NCBI RefSeq assembly: GCF_003326675.1
Contig: NZ_JPWF01000018.1
Span: 20,282-84,281 of the forward strand
Source of the DNA: Thalassospira profundimaris
GTDB taxonomy: Bacteria > Pseudomonadota > Alphaproteobacteria > Rhodospirillales > Thalassospiraceae
Direction of reading: 5' to 3'
Length of the DNA: 64,000 bases
The position numbers were made by a program, and so were the translations under genes. Below are positions 1-8,305 of the stretch, in pieces; position 1 is the first letter of the stretch; the number at the start of each line of letters is the position of its first letter. The notes beneath the pieces were generated by a model. That model was not told where the DNA came from, did not search any database, and was given only the letters and a program-made list of their open reading frames with translations.

Positions 1-754
1 GGCCGAACAATTCGGCCTCGATCATTTCGGACGGAATGGCGGCACAGTTAATCGGCACGAACGGCTTTTGCGCACGATCCGAAAGGGAATGAAGCGAACG
101 GGCGGTAACTTCCTTGCCCGTGCCGCTTTGCCCGGAAATCAGGATCGATGTCGGAAGTGGTGCCACCCGGGCAATCGTTTCGCGGATTTCCTGTACCTGC
201 GGAGAATAGCCAATCAGCTTATCCCGCAAAAGGACATGATCCGATGTTGCGCGCAATTCATGGCGCAAAACATGGTTTTCCCGACGCAACCGCATGCGAT
301 CCAGACAACGGGCAACCGCGTTTAAAATCTGATTGGAACGAAACGGTTTGAGGACAAAATCAACCGCACCAGCGCGCAAGGCCTTGATCGCGGTATCAAG
401 ATCGGCATAGGCCGTCATCAGGATGGCGTCGGAGAAAAAGCCGATTTCCCGTTGTTCGGTCAGCCATTCGACACCGCTTTTGCCCGGCATGATGTTATCA
501 AGAATGACGACATCGAAATGATGCTGATCAAGCAAGGCGGTTGCTTCTTCGCAATCAGCGGCCTCTTCGACCCGCTTGGCGCGCGGGCCCAATGTGCGGA
601 CCAGAAAATTGCGCATGCCCGGTTCGTCGTCGACGATCAGGATCGATGCCTTTTCAAGCCACGGACCAAATTCCGGCCCCGGCCCGCTATATCCCGCGTC
701 ATTGCCAACAGCGGTCGCAGCCCCGTCGGACGCGCCCAGAACGCTTGATTTCAT
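1..754 (-). CDS. Sigma-54-dependent response regulator, 5' part only
   Basis: Two-component activator of sigma-54 promoters; the gene runs off the left edge, so only 251 N-terminal residues are visible. A receiver domain covers about residues 37-155: acidic pair at 42-43 (ILIVDDEP), phospho-acceptor Asp86 in VVILDNIMPG, and the conserved Lys in VDFVLKPF. A linker leads into the AAA+ domain with Walker A GQSGTGKE near 208-215. The sigma-54 contact loop (GAFTGA) and the DNA-binding helix-turn-helix would lie outside the window. The ATG is preceded by GGAGG eight bases upstream. It diverges from the neighbouring epimerase-like gene and from the polysaccharide cluster, so a role in regulating that cluster is possible, but this rests on position alone. 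Confidence 0.93.
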   Translation of the reverse strand, partial: MKSSVLGASDGAATAVGNDAGYSGPGPEFGPWLEKASILIVDDEPGMRNFLVRTLGPRAKRVEEAADCEEATALLDQHHFDVVILDNIMPGKSGVEWLTEQREIGFFSDAILMTAYADLDTAIKALRAGAVDFVLKPFRSNQILNAVARCLDRMRLRRENHVLRHELRATSDHVLLRDKLIGYSPQVQEIRETIARVAPLPTSILISGQSGTGKEVTARSLHSLSDRAQKPFVPINCAAIPSEMIEAELFG

Positions 755-817
755 GATGTTCCTCCGCAGAAACTTATTTTTGTTTTTTAAAAGCTTAGAT
801 CAGCGGAGAGAGAAAAG

Positions 818-851
818 CAAAGTGGATCAGATTTAAGGCAACATGCTTTAG
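818..851 (+). repeat. Solo copy of the 34-bp terminal repeat
   Basis: A 34-base sequence starting CAAAGTGGATCAG and ending GGCAACATGCTTTAG. It differs at one base from the inverted left end (25036-25069) and at three bases from the right end (25272-25305) of the 270-bp element described below. It is followed by a C run, as is the right end of the full element. It sits in the 290-base divergent gap between the response regulator and the epimerase-like gene, where no other structure is obvious. Confidence 0.85.
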
Positions 852-1044
852 CCCCCCTACCCCAATGCATAATTGCCATGCGACGAAGAATTTGGTAATG
901 ATTGCGCATCCACACACGAAATGCGCCCAGATGCCTTTTCGGTGTGGATTTTTTATTTCCGCAAAACGAGATCGCCCTTAACAGGACGCACAACATGCGC
1001 CCGCATGATCCGTTATGCCCGAATTCAGGGGAAAGGAACATTCC

Positions 1045-2016
1045 ATGACCAGACTGAATTACGATATCACAGGAAAACGCATATATATTGCCGGACATCA
1101 CGGCATGATCGGACAGGCCATCATACGCCGGTTACAGCAGGAAGATTGCACCATCCTGACGCGTACACGCCGCGAACTTGACCTTTTGCGCCAGGCACCG
1201 GTTACAAGATGGCTTAAACAGGCAAAGCCGGATGTTGTGATTATTGCCGCAGGCAAATCAGGTGGATCAAGGGTGCATAATGATCTTCCGGGGGATTTTC
1301 TTTATGAAAACCTGATGATTGCAACCAATCTGATACAGGGGGCCTTTGAGGCGGATGTCGAAAAGCTTTTGAACATTTCGGCCCCGTATATTTACCCGGA
1401 AAATCCCATCTTGCCGACGCCGGAACATCAATTGCTTATGGGTAAACTTGCCCCCGCATATGAAAATGCAGCAATTGCCAAATTGGCGGCGTTAAAGCTT
1501 TGCCAATCCTATCACCAGCAATTTGGTGCGGATTTCACCACAATCATTCCACCCGAAATTTACGGCCCCGGCGATAATTTTGACCTGCTTTCAGCCCGAA
1601 CCATCCCGACAATCATCCGTCATATCCATGATGCAAAATGCGAAGGACGACACATCGCCAAATTGCCGGGGCACGGTACAGTCGTGCGAGAATTTTTATA
1701 CGTGGATGATTGCGCCGATGCAATCATAACCATCCTTGAACATCATCGCCGCAACAGCCCGATAAATGTCGGCACCAGCCAAAGCATTCCCATTTCCACA
1801 CTTGCCTTCATGATTGCCGATATCGTCGGGTTTGACGGCAAAGTCGACTTTGCACGCCAGATTCCGCAGGGCGCGGCAGAACGCAATATGCAGGGAAATA
1901 CGATCAGGATGCTGGGCTGGTCCCCGGCGCATAGCCTTGAACAGGGGCTTGTCAAAACCTATGACGCCTTTTGCAATGGGTACTATCGGGAAAATAAGTT
2001 GAAACTTGTATCCTGA
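1045..2016 (+). CDS. GDP-L-fucose synthase homologue lacking catalytic residues
   Basis: The 323-residue protein follows the E. coli GDP-fucose synthase (Fcl/GMER) fold end to end: Rossmann motif GHHGMIG, then KSGGS, IYP, IAKLAALKLCQSY, YGPGDNF and REFLYVDD. Aligned by eye with a constant offset of six, the residues known for catalysis are changed: Ser107 to Ala113, Cys109 to Tyr115, Tyr136 to Ala142, Asn165 to Glu171 and His179 to Arg185. Only the Lys (Lys146) is kept. Nucleotide-binding and sugar-nucleotide regions look intact and there is no stop or frameshift, so it is probably a maintained non-catalytic or re-purposed short-chain dehydrogenase. ATG 1045 is chosen over 1015 because GAAAGGA lies just upstream. 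A strong terminator follows, so it is probably monocistronic. Confidence 0.85.
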   Translation: MTRLNYDITGKRIYIAGHHGMIGQAIIRRLQQEDCTILTRTRRELDLLRQAPVTRWLKQAKPDVVIIAAGKSGGSRVHNDLPGDFLYENLMIATNLIQGAFEADVEKLLNISAPYIYPENPILPTPEHQLLMGKLAPAYENAAIAKLAALKLCQSYHQQFGADFTTIIPPEIYGPGDNFDLLSARTIPTIIRHIHDAKCEGRHIAKLPGHGTVVREFLYVDDCADAIITILEHHRRNSPINVGTSQSIPISTLAFMIADIVGFDGKVDFARQIPQGAAERNMQGNTIRMLGWSPAHSLEQGLVKTYDAFCNGYYRENKLKLVS

Positions 2017-2026
2017 TTGAACAATC

Positions 2027-2076
2027 AGCTCCGGCCCATGGCACACCAAGACCGTGGGCCGGAGCTTTCGATTTTT
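2027..2076 (+). terminator. Rho-independent terminator after the Fcl-like gene
   Basis: A perfect 12-bp stem, AGCTCCGGCCCA (2027-2038) with TGGGCCGGAGCT (2055-2066), is followed within ten bases by a run of five T. It separates the Fcl-like gene from the polysaccharide cluster downstream. Confidence 0.9.
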
Positions 2077-2147
2077 GCTGCAACGTCAATTGCCCCATAC
2101 TTTGTAGAGGCAACCTACACCAAAAACATCACAAAACTATACCATTG

Positions 2148-2176
2148 AACAGGTTTTAGATATATTAAAACCTGTT
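2148..2176. promoter_or_regulatory. Perfect dyad upstream of the priming transferase gene
   Basis: AACAGGTTTTA (2148-2158) and TAAAACCTGTT (2166-2176) form an 11-bp perfect inverted repeat around a 7-base AT spacer, 81 bases before the ATG of the priming transferase. No T run follows, so an operator in the cluster promoter is more likely than a terminator. The binding protein is unknown. Confidence 0.5.
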
Positions 2177-2257
2177 AATCCTCTTCGCTCTTGACCGACA
2201 ACGATACTCGCCATCCAACCATAAGGTGAGATTAAAAATAAAGTTGCGGTTGGCGCC

Positions 2258-3763
2258 ATGAAAAAAGCCGGGGAACAGACAGACCCATTGGGTACGGTTT
2301 GGAACCTTATTGATCAGGGTCAGCTTTGGGGAGCTGCGACAGTGCTTGCGCATAGCAGAAGCCACGTGCTTCTACGCGATTTAATGGCGGTTTCGGACGT
2401 CGTCGTTCTTTTTGCTTCTGCGATGCTTGCATCCTGGTTGCGATTTGGCACATTCATACCGACAGATCATCTTTTGATGCCGGCATTTGCCGCGCCATTA
2501 TTTTATATGGCGGCCATGATGGTTTTGCGCGGGTATCACACCCTTGATCCGCAAACATTACAGATGGGCCTTTTGCGGCTTTGCTGCGCACAGGCCATTT
2601 CCTTTGCCTTGTTGCTTGGCATTGCCTATTTTTCCAAGGTATCGGATGATTTTTCCCGTTTGTGGACGGGGTATTTTGCCATTATTGGTGTTGCGTCCCT
2701 TATATTGCTTCGGCTTTGCGCCTTTGGTGCGATCCGCGCCCTTGGCAAACAGAAATCCTTTCGCCCCAAGATCGTCCTTATATCGTCAAACCCGACGCCA
2801 TCGATCCTTGAGATGCTTGAACAACGGATCGGGTCCCAGCACCAATACCGGATTATTCATCGCAGTATTATAAACGGCGGTAAAACCGGCACAGCCGACC
2901 TTCAGGCCGAACTGAACAAAATCCGGGCACTTGCCCCGGATATGATCATCTTGGCAATCAGCCAATCGGACCGGGCACGTTTTGCCGATCAACTTGATGA
3001 TATTGATGCGATATCGGCCGACATCCTCGAAGTTGGCGATTTAACAAGCCATATGTCGCCTTGCGCCCCGGATCACGATCTTTTGCTTGAACCGGGACGC
3101 GAATGGATTGTGATGGCAGGCCTTCCCTTCATTCGCCGTGCCATGCGCCCGTTTGGGCAACGCGGATGGTGGATCAAGCGTGCCGAGGACGTCATCCTTG
3201 GATTGATCGCAGTAATTATTGCAGCCCCCGTCATGCTTGCCGTGGCATTTGCCATAAAGCTGACAAGTGCCGGACCGGTACTTTACGTGCAGAAACGCCA
3301 TGGTTTTAACGGCGAGACGATACGCGTCCTGAAATTTCGCTCCATGTATGTCGACCAGTGCGCCACGAAGCGCGATGACACCGTTCCACAAGCAACCCGC
3401 AATGATCCGCGCATAACCCCCGTTGGCAAATTCATCCGCAAAACAAGTTTGGATGAATTACCACAATTGTTTAATGTATTGCGCGGGGATATGTCACTGG
3501 TTGGGCCGCGCCCGCACGCGACACAGCACAACACCGCCTATCGCACAAGGATTGACGGATATTTCGCCCGGCATCGGGTGAAGCCGGGAATTACTGGTTG
3601 GGCGCAGGTTAATGGTTGGCGCGGGGAGACAGACACAGACGAGAAGATGCGGCAGCGAGTGCTGCATGACATGTATTACATTGCCAATTGGTCTCCAATA
3701 TTAGATGTCCGGGTTTTAACCCTGACCATTGCCACTTTTTTCAAGCAAAAAAATGCTCATTAA
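2258..3763 (+). CDS. Polyprenyl-phosphate sugar phosphotransferase (priming glycosyltransferase)
   Basis: Starts repeat-unit assembly by transferring a sugar-1-phosphate, usually glucose or galactose, to undecaprenyl phosphate at the inner membrane. The 501-residue protein has the WbaP/WcaJ layout: four to five hydrophobic segments between about residues 40 and 165, a central Rossmann-like CoA-binding-type region, another membrane segment near 320-340, then the bacterial sugar transferase domain. That domain shows KRHGFNGETIRVLKFRSM, KTSLDELPQLFNVLRGDMSLVGPRP and RHRVKPGITGWAQVNG. No strong ribosome site precedes the ATG. It lies after a terminator and an AT-rich promoter region and probably begins the polysaccharide operon. 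Sugar specificity cannot be read from the sequence. Confidence 0.93.
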   Translation: MKKAGEQTDPLGTVWNLIDQGQLWGAATVLAHSRSHVLLRDLMAVSDVVVLFASAMLASWLRFGTFIPTDHLLMPAFAAPLFYMAAMMVLRGYHTLDPQTLQMGLLRLCCAQAISFALLLGIAYFSKVSDDFSRLWTGYFAIIGVASLILLRLCAFGAIRALGKQKSFRPKIVLISSNPTPSILEMLEQRIGSQHQYRIIHRSIINGGKTGTADLQAELNKIRALAPDMIILAISQSDRARFADQLDDIDAISADILEVGDLTSHMSPCAPDHDLLLEPGREWIVMAGLPFIRRAMRPFGQRGWWIKRAEDVILGLIAVIIAAPVMLAVAFAIKLTSAGPVLYVQKRHGFNGETIRVLKFRSMYVDQCATKRDDTVPQATRNDPRITPVGKFIRKTSLDELPQLFNVLRGDMSLVGPRPHATQHNTAYRTRIDGYFARHRVKPGITGWAQVNGWRGETDTDEKMRQRVLHDMYYIANWSPILDVRVLTLTIATFFKQKNAH

Positions 3764-3773
3764 GAAATCTACT

Positions 3774-4811
3774 ATGACAACATCAAAAGGCACTATTTTA
3801 TTAACTGGCGGACTTGGATATATCGGCAGCCATACCGCTATCACATTAATAGAAAACGGATATGAAGTTGTTATTGTTGACAACTTGAGCAATAGCTCCC
3901 TATCAACATTAGGGAGAATCGAGAAAATATTATCAAAGAAAATTACGTTCTTCAAATCAAGTATCGATGACAAGAAAACACTAGACAACATATTCACAAA
4001 CATCGAAATTGATGCTGTGATTCACTTCTCCGCATTCAAATCAGTTACTGAATCCGTACAAAATCCACTAGAATATTACAAAAATAATGTCTCAAATTTC
4101 ATAGATTTTCTTAAAATTTGCGACGAACATGGTATGAACCGTATTATCTATAGTAGTAGTGCGACGGTATATTCCCCGAATGCTTCTTCGCCGATTACCG
4201 AGGACGCAGCAACAGGCCCTGTAAATCCTTATGGAAACACAAAGCTGTGCGGTGAAATGATTTTACGTGATCTTTGTTCTGAGCAAAGCAATTGGCAAGT
4301 CGGGATCTTAAGATATTTCAACCCTGCTGGAGCCCACGAAAGCGCATTAATCGGGGAATCACCACGTGGAACACCCAACAATTTGATGCCTTATATTGCA
4401 GATGTAGCCATCGGAAAACGAAACCATTTAAACATTTATGGCGATGACTATCCAACAGTCGACGGCACAGGCGTCAGGGATTACATCCATGTAATGGATT
4501 TGGCCGAAGGACACCTTGCTACACTTGAATACTTACTTCACACAAAGGAAAGTGTGACTTTGAACCTTGGAACTGGTACGGGAACAAGCGTTCTACAATT
4601 GGTAAAAACTTACGAAAATGCTAGCGGATACAAGATCCCTTATCACATGACAGATAGGCGTCCGGGGGATATCGCTGCTTGCTATGCAGACCCAGAACGC
4701 GCAAAGAGACTACTTGGCTGGAAGGCCAAAAGAAGTATCCACGACATGTGCCTCTCAAGTTGGAAATGGATTTCCCAGAAAACTGAATATCAAAGGTCAG
4801 AATCGGAATGA
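3774..4811 (+). CDS. galE: UDP-glucose 4-epimerase (polysaccharide cluster copy)
   Basis: Interconverts UDP-glucose and UDP-galactose. The extended SDR has the NAD motif TGGLGYIGS at its N-terminus, catalytic Ser in YSSSATVY, YGNTK (Tyr-x-x-x-Lys) and the GalE signature around RYFNPAGAHES and YGDDYPTVDGTGVRDYIHV. The ATG at 3774 gives the normal-length N-terminus (345 residues); in-frame starts at 3729 and 3753 only add a charged stretch. Base composition drops sharply here compared with the gene before, and AT-rich DNA continues to about 16400. A second, GC-richer galE lies at 54525, so this copy probably serves polysaccharide synthesis. Confidence 0.95.
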   Translation: MTTSKGTILLTGGLGYIGSHTAITLIENGYEVVIVDNLSNSSLSTLGRIEKILSKKITFFKSSIDDKKTLDNIFTNIEIDAVIHFSAFKSVTESVQNPLEYYKNNVSNFIDFLKICDEHGMNRIIYSSSATVYSPNASSPITEDAATGPVNPYGNTKLCGEMILRDLCSEQSNWQVGILRYFNPAGAHESALIGESPRGTPNNLMPYIADVAIGKRNHLNIYGDDYPTVDGTGVRDYIHVMDLAEGHLATLEYLLHTKESVTLNLGTGTGTSVLQLVKTYENASGYKIPYHMTDRRPGDIAACYADPERAKRLLGWKAKRSIHDMCLSSWKWISQKTEYQRSESE

Positions 4812-4990
4812 GACGCACTTTCAATGTTCGCCCCTTGTCATCCAACGCGCCAAATCCATCTTAGGAACCCTAAGTGAAATTGAGAAAAAAGGAGGGGGCG
4901 AAAGTTGTCACAAACGCAAAAAGCCGGGGGACATAAAGCTCCCACACTCTCCAACGATAGGCCTGCTCATAAAATCGAGGATCCCTCACA

Positions 4991-6418
4991 GTGACAAAAC
5001 AATTGCTCATCCCAGTTATTCTGGCTGGCGGCCAAGGCACCCGCCTATGGCCCATGTCACGTGCGAGCAGACCTAAACAGTTTTTACCGCTGACAGGTCA
5101 GATCAGCCTGTTTCAAGAGGCCCTTCTACGGGTAGCACAAGATTCACGCTACGACGCACCAATAGTTCTGACAGGGGAGCCCTATCGCTTTCTTGTCAAA
5201 GAGCAGGCAGCAGTAGTCAACGTCCAGTTGCGGGACATTTTGCTTGAGCCTTCCCCGCGCAACACAGCTGCGGCAATTGCTGCCGTTTGCGCAGCACTTG
5301 AAGAAGAAGGTGAGAAAAACGCACTGATTCACGTACTCGCATCCGACCATCAAATAGAGATCGGAGATGACTGGAACAGTGCGATTGATCACGCAACCAC
5401 AGCAGCCAAGAATGGCCGCCTCGTTACATTCGGGATTACACCAAATGAACCGGTGACAGGATATGGTTATATCCGTGCAGGCAAAGAGAAAGATGGTGTA
5501 GCACCGGTCATACGCTTTATAGAAAAGCCGGATCGGGAAACAGCCGAGAAAATGATTGCTGAAGGCGGGCACTACTGGAACTCAGGCATGTTCCTATTTG
5601 CTATTCAAACTTTCCTAAAAGAATGCACACATCTTGCATCAGAGCTACGAATAGCTACCAGGAATGCGGTCAAGAAATCCATACGCGACCTAGATTTCCT
5701 CCGCCTTGATGCAGAAAGTTTCGCTACAGCAGAAAACATCTCCGTCGATTACGCAATTTTCGAGAAGACTAGTAAGGCAAGCGTTGTACCGACGGCAATC
5801 CGTTGGTCAGATCTAGGGAGTTGGGAAGCAGTTTGGAAGGCCGAAGTTCCGGACGAGAATGGCAATGTTATTCGTGGCAAAGCAACGCTTTCAGACACAA
5901 GAAACGCATTGGCGATCACGGACGGTCCACATGTGGCCATCAACGGGCTTGATGATGTCGCGGTCATCGCAGCAGCAGATGCAGTGTTTGTTGGTCGGCT
6001 TTCGCAAGCACAAACGATGGGCTCATTCGTTAAACATCTTAGGGCAAATCCCGCCACGCAGGCAATCACAGAAATACATGAAACAGTGTATCGGCCCTGG
6101 GGTAGCTACACGACACTCGTTTCCGGAGAGCGTCATCAGGTCAAGAAAATCACCGTCAAACCCGGTAAGCGTCTTTCGCTACAAAAACACCATCACCGCG
6201 CTGAACATTGGGTGGTTGTAAAAGGTACTGCCGAGGTAACTGTAGAACACGATATCAGAATCTTGCATGAGAACGAAAGCACTTTCATCCCCATCGGGGC
6301 AATACATAGGCTTGGAAACCCAGGAAAAATCGTTCTGGAATTGATAGAAATCCAGTCGGGAGCTTATCTTGGCGAAGATGATATTGTACGGATCGAAGAT
6401 GAATTTGGAAGAGTATAA
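4991..6418 (+). CDS. manC: Mannose-1-phosphate guanylyltransferase / mannose-6-phosphate isomerase
   Basis: Type II bifunctional enzyme making GDP-mannose from mannose-1-phosphate and, through its C-terminal cupin, able to isomerise fructose-6-phosphate. Nucleotidyltransferase domain: LAGGQGTRLWPMSR at the N-terminus, then FIEKP and the NSGMF motif. The C-terminal cupin contains RPWGSYTTL, KKITVKPGKRLSLQKHHHR and HWVVVKGTAEV. At 475 residues it is full length. The following gene is a GDP-mannose 3,5-epimerase, so the two likely act in sequence. No phosphomannomutase is seen in the window. A 179-base gap separates it from galE, so it may have its own promoter. Confidence 0.96.
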   Translation: MTKQLLIPVILAGGQGTRLWPMSRASRPKQFLPLTGQISLFQEALLRVAQDSRYDAPIVLTGEPYRFLVKEQAAVVNVQLRDILLEPSPRNTAAAIAAVCAALEEEGEKNALIHVLASDHQIEIGDDWNSAIDHATTAAKNGRLVTFGITPNEPVTGYGYIRAGKEKDGVAPVIRFIEKPDRETAEKMIAEGGHYWNSGMFLFAIQTFLKECTHLASELRIATRNAVKKSIRDLDFLRLDAESFATAENISVDYAIFEKTSKASVVPTAIRWSDLGSWEAVWKAEVPDENGNVIRGKATLSDTRNALAITDGPHVAINGLDDVAVIAAADAVFVGRLSQAQTMGSFVKHLRANPATQAITEIHETVYRPWGSYTTLVSGERHQVKKITVKPGKRLSLQKHHHRAEHWVVVKGTAEVTVEHDIRILHENESTFIPIGAIHRLGNPGKIVLELIEIQSGAYLGEDDIVRIEDEFGRV

Positions 6419-6436
6419 AAGGAAAGGATGAAATAG

Positions 6437-7426
6437 GTGAAAACAGCATTGGTGACTGGCGGTGGTGGCTTTATTGGCGCACATCTGGTTTCGCGCTTGA
6501 AACGTGAGGGCTTCTGGGTGCGAGCGGTTGACCTCAAGTATCCGGATTTTTCAGAAACAGATGCAGATGATTTCGTGATTGGCGATTTGCGCGACCAAGC
6601 TGTCTGCAGCCGAGTTATTGATAGACGCTTTGACGAAGTTTACCAGCTTGCGGCCGATATGGGTGGAGCAGGATATATATTTACGGGCGAACATGACGCC
6701 GACGTCATGCACAATTCGGCAACTATTAATCTCAACATGGTTGATGCGTGCCTGAAGCGCAACATCAAGCATGTGTTCTATTCTTCCTCTGCCTGTATGT
6801 ATCCCGCCTACAATCAGGAAGATCCAAACAACCCTAACTGCGCAGAGGACTCCGCCTACCCAGCGGCACCCGATAGCGAATACGGTTGGGAGAAGCTTTT
6901 CTCCGAGCGCCTTTATCTGGCGTTCAACCGGAACCACAACATGGAATGTCGCGTTGCGCGCTACCACAATATCTTTGGACCGCAAGGGACTTGGGAAGGT
7001 GGCAAGGAGAAAGCTCCGGCAGCCATCTGCCGCAAGGTGGCTGAAGCACAAGGCGGTGGGGACATCGAAATCTGGGGTGACGGAAACCAGACAAGATCCT
7101 TCCTTTATATTGACGAGTGTCTGGAGGGAACAACACGCCTTTTGCGCTCTCCATATAACGGGCCATTCAACGTAGGGTCTGACGAAATGGTAACAATCAA
7201 CCAACTCGTCGATATGGTTTCACATATCGCCGGCAAGAAGCTTCACAAGAACCACATCCCAGGCCCTCTCGGCGTACGCGGACGCAATTCAGACAATAGA
7301 CTAATTGCCGAGACACTTGGCTGGAAACCTTCGTCCCCTCTAGTGAAAGGGCTTGAAAAGACCTACGCGTGGGTAGAAGAACAAGTACGCAGAAAACGTG
7401 GCGAAAATCAGCCATCTACTAAATAA
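6437..7426 (+). CDS. GDP-mannose 3,5-epimerase
   Basis: Predicted to convert GDP-mannose to GDP-L-galactose (or GDP-L-gulose). The 329-residue SDR closely follows the plant GME enzyme: ADMGGAGYIFTGEH, SSACMYP with the catalytic Cys, YGWEKL with Tyr and Lys, and HNIFGPQGTWEGGKEKAPAA with the second catalytic Lys, then GDGNQTRSFLYIDEC. All four catalytic positions known from Arabidopsis GME (Cys145, Tyr174, Lys178, Lys217) appear conserved by eye. It begins with GTG, preceded by GGAAAGGA. It sits 18 bases after manC, which supplies its substrate. A different NDP-sugar epimerase cannot be excluded, but the motif match is strong. Confidence 0.85.
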   Translation: MKTALVTGGGGFIGAHLVSRLKREGFWVRAVDLKYPDFSETDADDFVIGDLRDQAVCSRVIDRRFDEVYQLAADMGGAGYIFTGEHDADVMHNSATINLNMVDACLKRNIKHVFYSSSACMYPAYNQEDPNNPNCAEDSAYPAAPDSEYGWEKLFSERLYLAFNRNHNMECRVARYHNIFGPQGTWEGGKEKAPAAICRKVAEAQGGGDIEIWGDGNQTRSFLYIDECLEGTTRLLRSPYNGPFNVGSDEMVTINQLVDMVSHIAGKKLHKNHIPGPLGVRGRNSDNRLIAETLGWKPSSPLVKGLEKTYAWVEEQVRRKRGENQPSTK

Positions 7427-7453
7427 GTAAGCGTAGAGAAAGAGAAGAACCTG

Positions 7454-8302
7454 ATGAGCGCTAACTCCCACAACAGCATCCCCCGAATGCAAATCCTTGG
7501 CATTTCCGTGAGTGTAGTAAATATGGCGCACGCAGTAACTACTTTCATTGAATGGGCTCGCACGGGAAAGGCAAGAAAGGTATTCGTGCGCGATGTGGCA
7601 AGCCTGATGCTGGCCGTCAAAGAACCACGCTTGCAAGCCTTGCATGAAAATGCCGACATGGTAACGCCAGACGGCATGCCTTTGGCATGGATAGGGAAAT
7701 TGCGTGGATACGGGCGAAAAATTGGGCGTGTTTCCGGCGCAGATATTGTCGATGCAGTCTGCGCGGCTTCGCTAAAAACAGGACAAACCCATTATTTTTA
7801 TGGCGGACAGGAAGGCGTTGCCGAACGCATGGCCGCCAATCTGGCTCATAAATACCCTGGCCTGAAAGTGGCCGGGACGTTTTCTCCTCCCTGGAGGGAA
7901 ATAGGTCCTGCGAGTGAACTGACGGATGAAATACGTAACGAACTTGACGCCATCCGCGCAAGTGGCGCAGATTTTGTTTGGATCGGCTTGTCAAGCCCCA
8001 AGCAAGACTACTTTATATCCAAGGCTGCCCCTTATAGTGGACGGGGCGTATTCTTCGCCGTAGGCGCTGCTTTTGACTTTCATTCGGGAAATGTAAAGCG
8101 GGCACCAGTGTGGATGCAAAAATTAGGGCTTGAATGCATCCATCGGCTCTTTAGCGATCCGAAACGTCTCTGGCGACGATATATCCTGCTCGCGCCGAAA
8201 TTCATATGGCTTATCGCACTGGAGAATTTAGACCAAGGTAAAGCCAGTCGTAACAAATTGCCTCAAATTCGCTCGAGACGCCCAAAAAGCAGGACACGCT
8301 AA
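7454..8302 (+). CDS. WecG/TagA/CpsF-family glycosyltransferase
   Basis: GT26-type enzyme that adds a sugar, often an N-acetylmannosamine derivative, to a lipid-linked acceptor. The 282-residue protein has the family hallmarks: TPDGMPLAW with the conserved Asp, GRVSGADIVDA, WIGLSSPKQD, and a C-terminal FDFHSG...RAPVWMQ...RLFSDPKRLWRRY membrane-association region. It follows the GME gene closely and precedes the flippase by three bases, so it is part of the same transcription unit. Donor sugar unknown. Confidence 0.92.
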   Translation: MSANSHNSIPRMQILGISVSVVNMAHAVTTFIEWARTGKARKVFVRDVASLMLAVKEPRLQALHENADMVTPDGMPLAWIGKLRGYGRKIGRVSGADIVDAVCAASLKTGQTHYFYGGQEGVAERMAANLAHKYPGLKVAGTFSPPWREIGPASELTDEIRNELDAIRASGADFVWIGLSSPKQDYFISKAAPYSGRGVFFAVGAAFDFHSGNVKRAPVWMQKLGLECIHRLFSDPKRLWRRYILLAPKFIWLIALENLDQGKASRNKLPQIRSRRPKSRTR

Positions 8303-8305
8303 ACT

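Noticed and set aside
1045..2016. Sequencing error as the cause of the lost catalytic residues
   Set aside because: Changes are scattered in-frame substitutions with conserved sequence between them, not a local frameshift.
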